DNA of 33,125 bases from Usnea hakonensis (lineage: Eukaryota > Ascomycota > Lecanoromycetes > Lecanorales > Parmeliaceae). Made by a program: the position numbers and the translations under genes. The stretch covers positions 1 through 33,125 of the forward strand of contig BLJB01000476.1 of the NCBI GenBank assembly GCA_013423325.1, written 5' to 3'. The notes beneath the pieces were generated by a model. That model saw nothing but the letters and a program-made list of their open reading frames with translations. It was not told the origin of the DNA and ran no database searches. Positions 22,800-32,488 of this stretch are shown here, piece after piece. Position 1 is the first letter of the stretch. Each line of letters starts with the position of its first letter.

Positions 22800-24013
22800 G
22801 TTATATATTCGAACTCGAAGACGATAAATATACCCGTATAGAGATTAAAATAGAAACCGAAACTAAAACTAAAACTAATACTAATACTAATACTAGTAAT
22901 AACCTATAATAAACGGTTAACGATTAGATAGTAGATACTACTCGAAGGCGAGATATCTTTACGAAGAACCAATAACTCTAAAACTTAATAGAGGAGATTT
23001 ACGCCCTAGAATATAATAAAAAGCGTATAGCCGGTAGTATCTAGAAGAATATAGGCCCGGCGAAGATATAATATAACCTTCGGCTTAAGGACCTATAGAT
23101 TTTCTATATAAAAAGTATTCGAGAATATTAAAATTAGATAAGGGATATAGAAGACTAATTTAATCTAACGCCCTAGAACTTTATTATTAAAGATAATAAG
23201 ATTTAATAGTATAACTAATTTCTAGCCGAAACGCTAAAGGAATAATATCGAAATAAAAATGTAAAAGATCTAGATAATATTTCTATTTAGCCCTAGTATA
23301 TAGCCTTTCTACTAAACCTCGTTAAGGACCTAGTAAATTATAAGCTAGATATTATCTAAGCGTATATTAATACCTCTTAAAGATAGAACTAAATAATCCG
23401 AGAATTCGATATCTATCTAAATAGTCTAGAGGCCTAAATACTCCCTTATATAGAAGAGTAATGGATATCCTATTTCTTTACTAGGCTAAAGCTAAAGATT
23501 CGTATAGCTATTACTAATATATAGATTATTCTAACTAGATAAAACGAACTTATATTACTAATAATATAATTTAAAAATAATCGAAGACGAAGGAATACTA
23601 CCTATAAAGGTAATAATATATTATCTTAAAAAGGGAACCGAGGTAATAAATAAAGATCTAACTCTATAAACTATTAAAGTAGAGGTTAGATAAATAATAA
23701 GCCTAAAGAAAATAAAAGCGGTAATAAGAGTAAGACTTAATTAAATGAAAAATCTAAGAAGGAATTTTTAAAGATAGTTTAATATTAAAATTATAAAAAG
23801 AAGGGATACTATATTATCGAGTATACTACTCCGAAAATAGAAGATACTAATAGTATACTACTAGGGTTACTAAATAAATATCGGGTATATATAGTCTTAA
23901 AGAAGAGAAAAGATAAGCCCTTATTAAAGACTCTATCTATACGAGGGTAGTAAAAGGAGTTATCTTATTACCTTCTTTAATATATAATAGATATATTATT
24001 AAAAAAGATTTAA
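22800..24013 (+). pseudogene. gag: Chromovirus gag
   Basis: Capsid and nucleocapsid polyprotein that would assemble the particle and bind element RNA. One frame (positions 2 modulo 3) runs from about 22800 to the taa at 24011-24013 with only RIP-type stops. Near the N terminus a dipeptide repeat Glu-Thr/Lys-Thr/Asn-Thr is encoded at 22853-22894. The capsid part (about 23100-23570) includes EFDIYLNSLEA and the FFTRLKLKIRIAI stretch that are typical of fungal Gypsy Gag. A CX2CX4HX4C knuckle lies at 23783-23824, now with Tyr in place of every Cys and His. The start codon is not visible and is probably an ATG mutated to ATA. Gag ends two codons after a slippery heptamer, so pol would be made by frameshifting. 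Confidence 0.88.
24001..24007 (+). promoter_or_regulatory. -1 frameshift slippery site A AAA AAG
   Basis: In the gag frame the codons are TTA AAA AAG ATT TAA, giving the canonical X XXY YYZ heptamer with a gag stop two codons later. A -1 slip resumes at GAT (24007), exactly the frame used by protease and all of pol. Caveat: the first A follows a T and could be a RIP product of TpG, so the ancestral site might have been G AAA AAG. No downstream pseudoknot was worked out. Confidence 0.75.
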
Positions 24014-27000
24014 AGGATCTAGTCCTTATATAATTCTATTTTAATAATAGAGCCGAGATTAATATAATTAGCTAACGCTTTATAATTAAATATAATCTTT
24101 ATTATATCGAAGCTCCCTTACTAATCCTATAGTAGATAGATAGAAAATCAACTTATTACTATAGTATATATATTATATTATATATAATTCGCGATAGCTA
24201 GGTATATAAGAAGTACTACTAATATACGTTTTACGCTATTAATAAAGAAGGTCCGCCTTTAATCTTATGCCTTTCTACCTTAATAGAGGAAAGAATAAAA
24301 ATAGATATAATAGATTAAATATAGTATTTTAATATTAATTAGTAAACTTATAAACTACTTAATCTAAATAAATTCGCGGCCTCGCTAAAAGGAGAAAAGA
24401 TCGTATATATCTTAATTATATTAGTAATAGTAGCGCTAGAAGCGAGTTACTAGATTAGTACTACGGGTATAAATATATTTTATTAGGAAAATATAGTAAA
24501 GATACTAGAAGTCCCTCGGGAACTTAAAAATTACGCTAATATTTTTTTAATTAAGGAAGTAGGAAAGCTTCCCTCTTATAAAGAATAAGATTACGCTATC
24601 GAGATAACTACGGAACCCCCGTTTAGCCCCTTATATAATTTATTAAATATAGAATTAGCTATACTTTATAGCTATCTTAATAATACTCTTATAAAAGGAT
24701 AGATTTAATATTCGACTAGTTCTATAGGAGCCCCTATTCTTTTTATTCTAAAAAAGGACGGTAGACTATATTTATATATTAATTATCGTAGGTTAAATAA
24801 GGTAATTATTAAGAACCGCTATTTATTACTATTAATTAGTAAGACCTTAGACCGCCTTAATAGTACGAAGTAATTTACTAAGTTAGATCTTAAGGATATA
24901 TATTATTATATATAGATTAGAAAGGGCGATAAGTAGAAGACGGCCTTCTAGACCCGGTACGACTATTTCGAGTATCTAGTAATACTATTTAGTCTTACTA
25001 ATACCCCCGTAACGTTTTAAGTATATATTAATAAGTTATTAAGTAGTCTTATTAACTAATTCTATATTATCTATCTAGATAATATACTTATCTACTCCGA
25101 AACGTGGGAAGAATATATTAATTATATTAAATAGATCTTAAGTAGACTACGAGAGGTAAATCTTTTTATAAGTCTAAAAAAATATAAATTCTTTACTACC
25201 GAAGTCAAATTCCTAAGGTTTATTATATTAATTAATAATATTTCTATAGATTAACGTAGGGTAACCGCTATCTAAGACTAGCTAAAACCTAAAAGTTACT
25301 ATAATATTTAGATATTCTTAGGGTTTATAAACTTTTATCGAAGATTTATCTATTATTATTTATAGATTATAAACCTCTTAATAGATCTTTTAAAAGAAAG
25401 TAAAAAAGGAAAGAAGTTAGATCCTTTTAAATAGCTAGATAACGCTAAAGTAGCGTTTATTAAGCTACGAGCCGTATTTACGACTATACCTCTATTAAGA
25501 TACTTTAATCCTAACCTTCTAATTTATATTAAGATAGATACTTCCGAATTTACTTTAGTAGAGATTTTAATCTAGTACTAGAAGATAAATAAATAGTAGT
25601 ATCTAGTCGCTTTCTATTCTAAGAAGATAATTAATATAGAGCGGAACTATAAGATTTATAATTAGAAGTTACTTACTATTATTACGATATTTAAATATTA
25701 GCGTTACTATTTAGAAGGGGTAAATAGCCTAGTTAAAATCCTAACTAACTATAATAATCTAAAGTATTTTATAGATTAGCCGAATTTAAATAGATAGTAA
25801 ATAAAGTAGATAATAAAGTTAGCTAGTTTTAATTTCTATATTTTATATTATTCTAGTAAGATAAACCCCGCCGATATATTATTAAGATACCCTAATTATA
25901 AGGACGAAAACTATTTAATTAATAAGTTACTACTAATATTATAGTAAAAGCTAGTAACGATTAGAAGCTTATTAAATCTGATTTTTATAGTAATCCAAAC
26001 TATATATTAGTAAGGTATAGATATAGCCTTAGGAGATAGCGTAAATAATATAGATTAAGTACCTATAAAAATAGTATTTAGATTATTAATAACTATAGCT
26101 ATATAGGAAATATATCTAAATATAGTATATTATTTAAGGACTAGGAACCCTTAGCCTTAAATAGAAAAAAGCCTAGGCGAGATACTAGCTTAATATAATT
26201 ACGATATAGCTAAGGTATAGCTTAACCCTATCGCTAGGACTATTAGTTATAAATAGTTTATCTTATACTTAGTAGCTAATATTTTAGTTATAAGCGAAAT
26301 AATATATAATCCTAGTAATAAGCTTATCTATAAACTTATTAAGATACTTTAATAAGAGGATATTCTTATTATCTAATAGAAGGCTAATAAAGCGTAAAGT
26401 AAATATAATAAAGATATTAGAGCTTAAATAATAGATAGCTAGGGGCTACTATACTATAATAGTAGACTATATATCCCTAAAGAAGCGTCTATCTATAAAG
26501 AGCTAATAAAACGCTATTATAATAACCCCTTAGCGGGGTATTTCGGGGCTAATAAGACCTCTAAATTAATTAGTAGAAAATACTTTTAGAAAAGTATAAA
26601 AGTAGATATTAAGGAGTATATAAGTACTTATAATATCTATTAAAGGGTTAAGGTAAAACGCTATCGCCCCTATAATAAATTGGGAGCGTTACTAATCCCC
26701 TCAAATCCGTAGAAAGAAATTATAATAAATTTTATTACTAATTTACCTCCAAGTAAGCGAAATAGTATTATTTATAATTCGATTCTTATAGTAGTAGATA
26801 GGTATACTAAAATAGCCTACTATCTTCCTACTACTAAGAAAATTAATACTATAGAGTTAGAAAAAATCCTAATATAAGAGATCTTTATTAAATTTGGAGC
26901 CCCGCAAGATATTATAATAGATAGAGGATCTATCTTTATAAGTATATTCTAATTAGAAGTATACTACTAGATATAGATTAAACGCCGGCTAAGTACCGCC

Positions 27001-27765
27001 TTCTACCTATAAACTAATAGATAAACCGAAAGGTAAAACTAGATACTAGAGTACTACCTCTGTATATACTACTTAGATAATTAAGACGACTAGATAATAC
27101 TATTATTAATTATAGAATTCGTATATTAATAAAATAGTTATATAATAATCGGGTATAGTCCTTTTAAAGCAATATATAGGTATAACCCTAAAATAGAACT
27201 ACGCTACGAGGACGAGGCTACTAAAGGAGAGGTATCTATAGTAAAAGAACGAGTTAAAAAAATTAATTTAATTAGATAAGATCTAGTAAAACGCTAATAA
27301 AGCGTACTTAAGATATAAGCGAAATCCTATAATTAAATTTACTAGAAGTAAGAATTCCGAAAAGGTGATCTAGTATTACTATTAGCTAAGAATCTAAAGT
27401 AAAAAAGGCTAAATAAGAAGCTTTTAGATAAAGTAATTAGACCTTTCCGTATTAGAAGGTAAGTAGGGAAGTAAGTATACTACCTATAGTTACCCCCCGC
27501 TTACCGTATTTATCCTATCTTTTATATATTATTATTAGAGCTATACTAAAGGAGAAAGGATAATACGAATATCCTAGAGTACCTAGCTCCTAATTTGATA
27601 GATAACGATAAAATTGGTAAAGTAGAAGAAATCCTAAAGAAACGTACGCGAAAAGGAGTCCTAGAATATCTAGTACGCTAGGTAGGCTATCCTAAGAAAT
27701 ATAACTAGTAGATTACTAAGGACGATATAAATACTCCAGATTTAGTCGACGTATTTAATAAATAA
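24007..27765 (+). pseudogene. pol: Chromovirus pol (PR-RT-RH-IN-chromodomain)
   Basis: Enzyme polyprotein, 1,253 codons to the TAA at 27763-27765, in one frame with no net indel. Domains: protease Asp-Ser-Gly at 24043-24051 (now Asn-Asn-Arg) followed by AEINIIS. RT has APILFILKKDGRLY near 24727-24770, FTKLDLKDIYYYI, and YLDD at 25072-25083 (second Asp now Asn), then ILIYS. RNase H includes YSKKIINIERNY near 25600-25660. The integrase zinc-binding region is at about 26510-26680 (His/Cys now Tyr). The integrase core has INFITNLPPS (Asp to Asn), IDRGSIF with its Asp kept, and the TER glutamate kept near 27020. The GPY-like tail and a chromodomain at about 27600-27750 (KVEEILKKRTRKGVLEYLV, then VGYPKKYN) close the protein, with both Trp codons changed to TAG. 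It is dead through RIP stops and three catalytic changes. Confidence 0.95.
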
Positions 27766-28084
27766 AAGTTACGTAGGTAAAATATATAATTAGTATATAA
27801 TTCTCTATTACCCTAAGAGTAATAACTAAGAGGGCCTAAGGCCCTATAGTAAAGTAAATATTAAGACCGCCGAAGTAGTATCGCGAAATATAATACCCGA
27901 AGGTAGATATACTAGTAATATATATATATAATACCGCGCCTACTCTCCCTCTCTAATTACTTAATTCGCTCTAGTAGCCCCCTCCGCAGATAAGTTTAGC
28001 CTATCGGAGGGCGAATTTAAACGACCACTATCGGAACTCGAACCGTTACTCCTAGGAGATAAGGGTAGTCCTATAGGAGGCTAT
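27766..28084 (+). other. Spacer after pol
   Basis: AT-rich sequence with many stops in the pol frame and no recognisable domain. It separates the chromodomain stop from the possible third ORF. A dinucleotide-like tatatatata run lies near 27921-27930. Confidence 0.5.
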
Positions 28085-29095
28085 ATATTATCGAGAGGAG
28101 GTAAGCGATTCTAAGAAATATTAGCTACGACGCCTATAAAATATATAGGTAATATAAGAAGGAAAGCGATAAATATACTATATATTATAATATATTTAAA
28201 ATAGCTTTAAGAGTCGCGTAGATCCCCCTTAAGGTCTTAGCTTTAGTAACTTAGATAGATAAAGAATCTAGTTTCTTTACCTTTCTAAATCGTATAGCTA
28301 CGCGTTAGACGGCTATTAAGCGCCGGTCAAACTCTATAGTACGGTGTTTAAGGTACCGAAGGGGGTAATATATAGTATATCCTAGAGTAAGACTATAATA
28401 GATAGAGATAGCCCGGGCTTAGCGATTATATATTAGATTATTAGCTAAGTTATAGATTCTAATATTTATAGGTAGCTACTAGAAGTTAGTAGTAGATATA
28501 ATCGTAAATAATACTACTCGCGTTACTAGAATACTAGAAAAAATCTACCGATACGTAGTCCTTCCTTAGTTAACGGTAATAGTTATATTTAGATACTATA
28601 TAACCTTTAGTATTAAACTACGTATTATAAGAATAAGGGTTAGTTCGCTATATCTATCGGAGGTACCGGTAACACGTATTCTCTATAAGAAGAATATTAG
28701 GATCGTTATACTACCTCGTAATAGCTAGGCGACTACCTTAAGAATACGTAAGCGATACTAGGTTAATAATATTTAAAACTTACGACTAAGGGTCTACTTA
28801 GGGGATTAATAGAGACCTCCGGAAAAATTAAAGACGCGTTACCTAGGAAAGGAGCCCCCGCTTTACGATAGAAGCCTAATAGAAGCGTACGCTAGCCGCC
28901 TAGTAGGGTAATATACTTACCCCCGGGAGAAGTTATATTATATAGAGGATTAATAACTAGACTTCGGATCGGAGTAGAAGGCTAGTTAGCGATAGGCTAA
29001 TTTAAAGTCTATACGCTACTAATACCCGCTAAGGTCAAAGTAGATATTTTGGTAATAACTATCTAAATAGCCTACTACGTCTTATTTTAAGGTAG
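28085..29095 (+). pseudogene. Possible third ORF of the chromovirus
   Basis: Between pol and the 3' LTR a plus-strand frame (1 modulo 3) reads for more than 300 codons with only TAG/TAA stops of the kind RIP makes. It contains long uninterrupted pieces, including one from about 28576 to 28728 (LTVIVIFRYY, ITFSIKLRIIRIRV and onward). The protein would be basic and rich in Arg, Ile and Leu. I see no signal peptide, no membrane segment and no known domain. Most fungal Gypsy elements end soon after integrase, so an extra gene, a captured host fragment or a nested insertion are all possible. CpG is frequent here (cgcgtta, gtaccgg), unlike the flanking spacer. Neither the start nor the end is certain, and a minus-strand gene cannot be excluded. 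Confidence 0.45.
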
Positions 29096-29634
29096 CAAAT
29101 TAATATAGGGGATATAATTTTCACTATTCTCGCTTAGAATAGATAATAGGATTTCTTCGATAAAACGCCTACCTCGCGTATATAAGGGAATTTAAATACT
29201 AAGAACGGAACCCTAAATAGATACGTAGCTAGGGTTATCTTAAGTATTACGATTAGAATCGGATATCGTAAGTAAAGAAGACGACTCCCTAGTATAAATA
29301 AGATAATAAAATAGTATTTAGAAATTAAAGTATTAATAAAGATATATTATAGAAGTAAGAAAAATAAACCTAAAATTATTAGATTTTATACCCGAGATTT
29401 TATTATTAGCCCTATTAAATATTAACTTTACGCGTTACTTAGTACCCGCGTAACGATAATAAAATATATTATTTAACTACTAAAATAAAAATACGCTTTA
29501 TTTACTATTTAGATTCGCGTAAAGTACGTATTATAATTATTATACTATAGTAACTCTTTCCCTTCTTTTCCTACTAGATTTTGGGGTTTTAATAAGTATT
29601 AGATATAGAGATATAGATTCGAGGACGAATCCTT
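29096..29634. other. 3' untranslated region of chromovirus
   Basis: No convincing frame or domain. It is part of the element because it lies between pol and the polypurine tract. A less mutated string (attttcactattctcgc) is near 29117-29133. Confidence 0.5.
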
Positions 29635-29648
29635 AGGAGGGGAGATAG
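29635..29648 (+). promoter_or_regulatory. Polypurine tract
   Basis: aggaggggagatag lies one base before the 3' LTR, the position of the primer for plus-strand DNA synthesis. It is all purine except one T. Confidence 0.85.
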
Positions 29649-29649
29649 T

Positions 29650-29883
29650 TATTAGGCTTAGGGGTAGTAGCGCTATAATAATAATATTACCAAGTATTAC
29701 GTATCCTCTTAGTATACGTAATATAGGTATTAGCTTGGCTTCTTGGCGAATAAGCTTAAGGAAGCGATTCCCCCCTCTTTCTCTTCTTCTTTTTCAAGAA
29801 TTAGTCTTACTAGAATACTACTAGATACTTGTATAGAAATATATCTATCCTTCTAGTCTCACATTACTATACCAACCCTAACA
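29650..29883 (+). repeat. 3' LTR of chromovirus
   Basis: Aligns base for base with 22405-22638. This copy is less mutated: ttggcttcttggcg, acttgtata and ccaaccctaaca remain where the 5' LTR has TpA. Its first bases read tattagg, where the 5' copy keeps tgttagg. Confidence 0.95.
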
Positions 29884-30545
29884 GTAGTAAAAAGGGCCTT
29901 TCTTTAGTAGGAGTATTACTAGTAGATAGCGGTTTATAATAACGAAAGAAATACTAAACTTCTAGAGCGGTACGAAGGTTAATAGTCTAGTTACGGAATA
30001 CTCTAAGAGAATACTAGAACTAGGTAGGCTTAGTAAGCTAGCTACTAGGGTATAGAGGCTATCCCTACTTAGAACAGATAATAATAGCCTTAGGCTATAG
30101 ATAATAACTAGTAATATAGACTATAGTTACTATAATCTCCCTAGGAATCTCGATCTTACTAACGTTCTTAGCGTATACCTAGATTTGGTAGGTAGTACGT
30201 ATCAAATTTGCGGTAGGAGTAGATACCAATAGAGTACTACTAGAAGCCAGGATAATATCCTAGGAATCTAATAACGGATTTCTAAGGCGTTACTAGGAAG
30301 CCGCACTTACTAGGAGTATTAGAATCTAATAGTAAGGATTAATAAAAGACTAGGAGATCTACTATAGCGGAAGCAAGGATTATAGATCTAGTAATAGTAT
30401 ATCTAGGATTATAATCTACCGTAGCGGAAGCAAGGACGGATTATAGTATTAATATCTAGTACTTCTATAGTATAGTAATATCGACATAACCGGGGGTTAC
30501 TACTATTATTATAGTAAACTTTATAAAGTGTAAGAAGAGTAAATT
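29884..30545. other. Unassigned RIP-mutated DNA
   Basis: No recognisable gene. It is moderately RIP-damaged, with some retained words (atttggtaggtag, tatcaaatttgcgg near 30183-30213). The near-repeat gtagcggaagcaaggac (30420-30436) and atagcggaagcaaggat (30364-30380) are 56 bp apart, a small local duplication. Confidence 0.5.
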
Positions 30546-30721
30546 ATTCTATCTGAAAATTCACCTTAAATAGTGAATTACACTAGTGAGTTGTACTAAC
30601 AATAGTAGCAAGAGCCCATTTGGCCATTGCGGCAGTAATGGCCGGAGCCATTCCGGATCCATGATCCCTAACAGCGAATAGCCTACTAAAAGAATCGCTC
30701 TAGTCTCTTTAATAAGTGTTA
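30546..30721. other. RIP-free stretch with two hairpins
   Basis: TpG and CpA return abruptly here. Perfect 7-bp inverted repeats are aattcac (30558-30564) with gtgaatt (30573-30579), and ggccatt (30622-30628) with aatggcc (30637-30643). The 8-bp palindrome cactagtg follows the first. No gene was seen. It might be the end of an unmutated element, or unique sequence. Confidence 0.6.
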
Positions 30722-30863
30722 TAGGGTCTAATTAGATACTAGACTAAGGCGAGATAGGCGATATACGAGAATAGTTATATACTAGAAATTAAATATAACT
30801 AGTATAAACGAAGTCGTATAGATAAGTAGTTTAGGGTCCGATTAGATACTAGATAAAGGCTCG
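30722..30863. repeat. 32-bp direct repeat, 110 bp apart
   Basis: tagggtctaattagatacta and onward (30722-30753) recurs at 30832-30863 with a few changes. The second copy ends where the S repeat begins (30861). The spacer is RIP-mutated. Confidence 0.75.
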
Positions 30864-31104
30864 CCACAGTAGGACTAGGGGTTAGTGAGTTCGGATATCG
30901 CATATTCGCATATCGCATCACTCGTTTCGGTGTTGTTTCGGTGCATGGATTCGGTGGCCATGGCCATGGCAATGGCCCGAGCATGAGAATCAGGAGACTG
31001 TGTCCTTCCAGGAGTATATAAATAGGGTGACTTGTACTGGCAATGGCTCTTTAGTCGATTCATCTCTTTTAGAGTCTCCTTTATTATATTGTAGGCTTTT
31101 TTCG
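30861..31104 (+). repeat. Direct repeat S, copy 1
   Basis: 244 bp, aligned without gaps to 32652-32895 (constant offset 1,791). Differences are RIP-type transitions, mostly with this copy the mutated one (tattatattgtagg where copy 2 has cattgcattgcagg). It includes the palindromic run ggccatggccatgg. Confidence 0.95.
31017..31024 (+). promoter_or_regulatory. TATA box upstream of gag-like gene
   Basis: tataaata, followed by ggg, about 190 bp before the ATG at 31206. The same box is kept at 32808-32815 in the second S copy. Transcription would start near 31045-31050. This is a core-promoter prediction only. Confidence 0.6.
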
Positions 31105-31205
31105 TGCTACTATTATCTACTTAGTAAGCTTCCTATATTCGTTATTCGCCTTCTATATACTAAAAGCACTTCTACTTTACCAAATAAACCACCCTCGTCG
31201 TCGCT

Positions 31206-32102
31206 ATGGCTATTAATACTCGCTCTACTAGGAAGGTTAGTAAGGCCAAAAGCAAGCCTCGTCCCCCTCCCAAATCGAATAAAGCGAACACTACGAACCG
31301 TATCCAGAAGCATGCTCCCACTTCTCGCACGGCTAGCCCAGATCAATTAGAAGCCGAATATACTCGTCTTCGAAAAAAGGTACGGTATTAGCATAACCAA
31401 TCGTACCACTCAAGGCAGCGCTAGAGGGATGATTCGGAAGACAATTCGTCTGATTCCAATATAGGAGATAGCCCTAGGGTATCCTTCTTATACCTCTATA
31501 CAGGTAACAAGCTATTTCTTAGACTCATTAATCACTACCCCGCTATCAATATCAAGTACTTTAAGCAGATTTTCTGGTGTACTTTTTAGCCTAGAAACTC
31601 CATAAAACTCACTTATAACGCACTCGCTTAGAGCACCACTCCCAGGGTAAAGAAGGAAAGAAACGAGGTGCTACGAATCGACTAATCTTATTTAACTCTT
31701 ATATGCTTTCGAGGTCTACTACTATACTATTTGCTTCTTTGCCGCAAGGCCTTATGTTACTTTGGAGTTATACGAGGTACTCCGTTAATATCGTCTTCGC
31801 CTCATAGAATTCAGCCTTATATTCTCGTTTGAATCGATTCGGATATACCACTATTCTTTTATGGCCAAACGAATCCTCTACAGGCAAGATGACCCTATTG
31901 TATAGCTCTCAGAGGATCAATAATACTATCATTACCTCGTCGCTCCTTTACAGGACGATTCCGAAGACCGTGCTCCTACTCTCCCTATTGAGCAGGACGA
32001 TTCCGAAGACCGTGCTCCTACTCTCCCTATTGAATAAGACGATAGTCAGGACGATACGGAGCCATATTAACGAACTATCATACCGATTCGGAGGGTTATT
32101 AT
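31206..32102 (+). pseudogene. Gag-like gene of non-autonomous element
   Basis: The ATG at 31206 sits in a good context (gtcgctATGG). The first 61 codons are open: a Lys/Arg/Ser/Pro-rich, probably nucleic-acid-binding start (MAINTRSTRKVSKAKSK), then a charged helix ending RLRKKVRY before a RIP-type TAG. The frame continues past 31450 with a Ser/Asp-rich linker and FKQIFWCTF. Near 31680-31700 the reading changes frame, and a helical region follows (LYAFEVYYYTICFFAARPY, FESIRIYHYSFMAKRI), like capsid regions of fungal retroelement Gag. The C terminus has a 14-residue repeat (DDSEDRAPTLPIEQ). No enzyme domain is present, so the element would depend on another for movement. Four or more stops and one frameshift make it non-functional. 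The family is inferred from overall character, not from a diagnostic motif. Confidence 0.6.
31951..32034 (+). repeat. 42-bp in-frame coding repeat, two copies
   Basis: Two copies, 31951-31992 and 31993-32034, identical except at the end, with a degenerate third start at 32035. The length is a multiple of three and encodes an acidic 14-residue unit (DDSEDRAPTLPIEQ) in the C-terminal part of the gag-like gene, so the repeat arose in a coding context. Confidence 0.92.
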
Positions 32103-32146
32103 AAGGTAGCGCCATAACGATACCCTTACTCGGTCGTTACACCAAT

Positions 32147-32390
32147 CCAAGAGATACTCGCTCCAAGAGATACTCCAAGAGACACTTACTCCAAGAGACA
32201 CTCACTCCAAGAGACACTCCAAGAGACACTCTAAGAGATACTCGCTCTAAGAGATACTCACTATATCACCTATTTAATAAGCTCTCACCAAGGCAACGCC
32301 ATATCGAGACCCTCTAAGAGACACTCGCTCTAAGAGACACTCGCTCCAAGAGACACTCGCTCCAAGAGACACTCCAAGAGACACTCGCTC
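32147..32390. repeat. Minisatellite of 16- and 12-bp units
   Basis: Units of ccaagagacactcgct (16 bp) and a 12-bp short form fill 32147-32262 and 32311-32390. The gap contains gcaacgccatatcgagaccc (near 32292), a variant of gtagcgccataacgataccc (near 32106), so the whole block is a larger period of about 186 bp. Variation is ccaagagac versus ctaagagat, which is RIP-like. It lies downstream of the gag-like reading frame and is not part of it. Confidence 0.88.
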
Positions 32391-32488
32391 GTATACTCGG
32401 TACATCACGAAGGTACCAGTACTTTCCTCAGCACTAGTGATGGCGTTATTCGCTATGGACGAGTCTCTATAAGATCGTCGTGTGGGTT

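Larger units (their letters stand above)
22405..29883 (+). mobile_element. Ty3/Gypsy chromovirus, RIP-inactivated
   Basis: A structurally complete LTR retrotransposon of 7.48 kb. It has 234-bp LTRs, gag (about 22800-24013), protease-RT-RNase H-integrase-chromodomain (24007-27765), about 1.87 kb of extra sequence with a possible third ORF, a polypurine tract and the 3' LTR. The C-terminal chromodomain defines the chromovirus branch, which often targets heterochromatin. Flanks do not show a clear target-site duplication (atatt before, gtagt after), so either RIP and mutation hid it or the ends come from different insertions. No tRNA primer-binding site was recognised after the 5' LTR. Confidence 0.93.
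1..30545. other. RIP-mutated AT-rich block
   Basis: Almost the whole window is depleted of CpA and TpG and loaded with TpA, while CpG is kept. The stretch 2581-3120 contains no CpA and no TpG at all. The paired LTRs at 22405 and 29650 differ only by transitions, and inferred protein changes are the ones expected from C-to-T in CpA on both strands. Known biology: this is repeat-induced point mutation of Pezizomycotina, which acts on duplicated DNA before meiosis. I see no intact reading frame of useful length in this block. A few short islands escape, such as 12957-12981, 17771-17790 and 19495-19545. Confidence 0.93.

Noticed and set aside
30799..31063. Minus-strand open frames of about 60 codons across S copy 1 (and the matching ones at 32578-32875)
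   Set aside because: They lie antisense in the non-coding promoter repeat S, are repeated only because S is repeated, and look like no protein family.
31000..31350. 116-codon plus-strand frame overlapping the gag-like start
   Set aside because: It starts upstream of the TATA box and its composition is random-looking. The overlapping frame from 31206 has the better start context and continues into a Gag-like protein.
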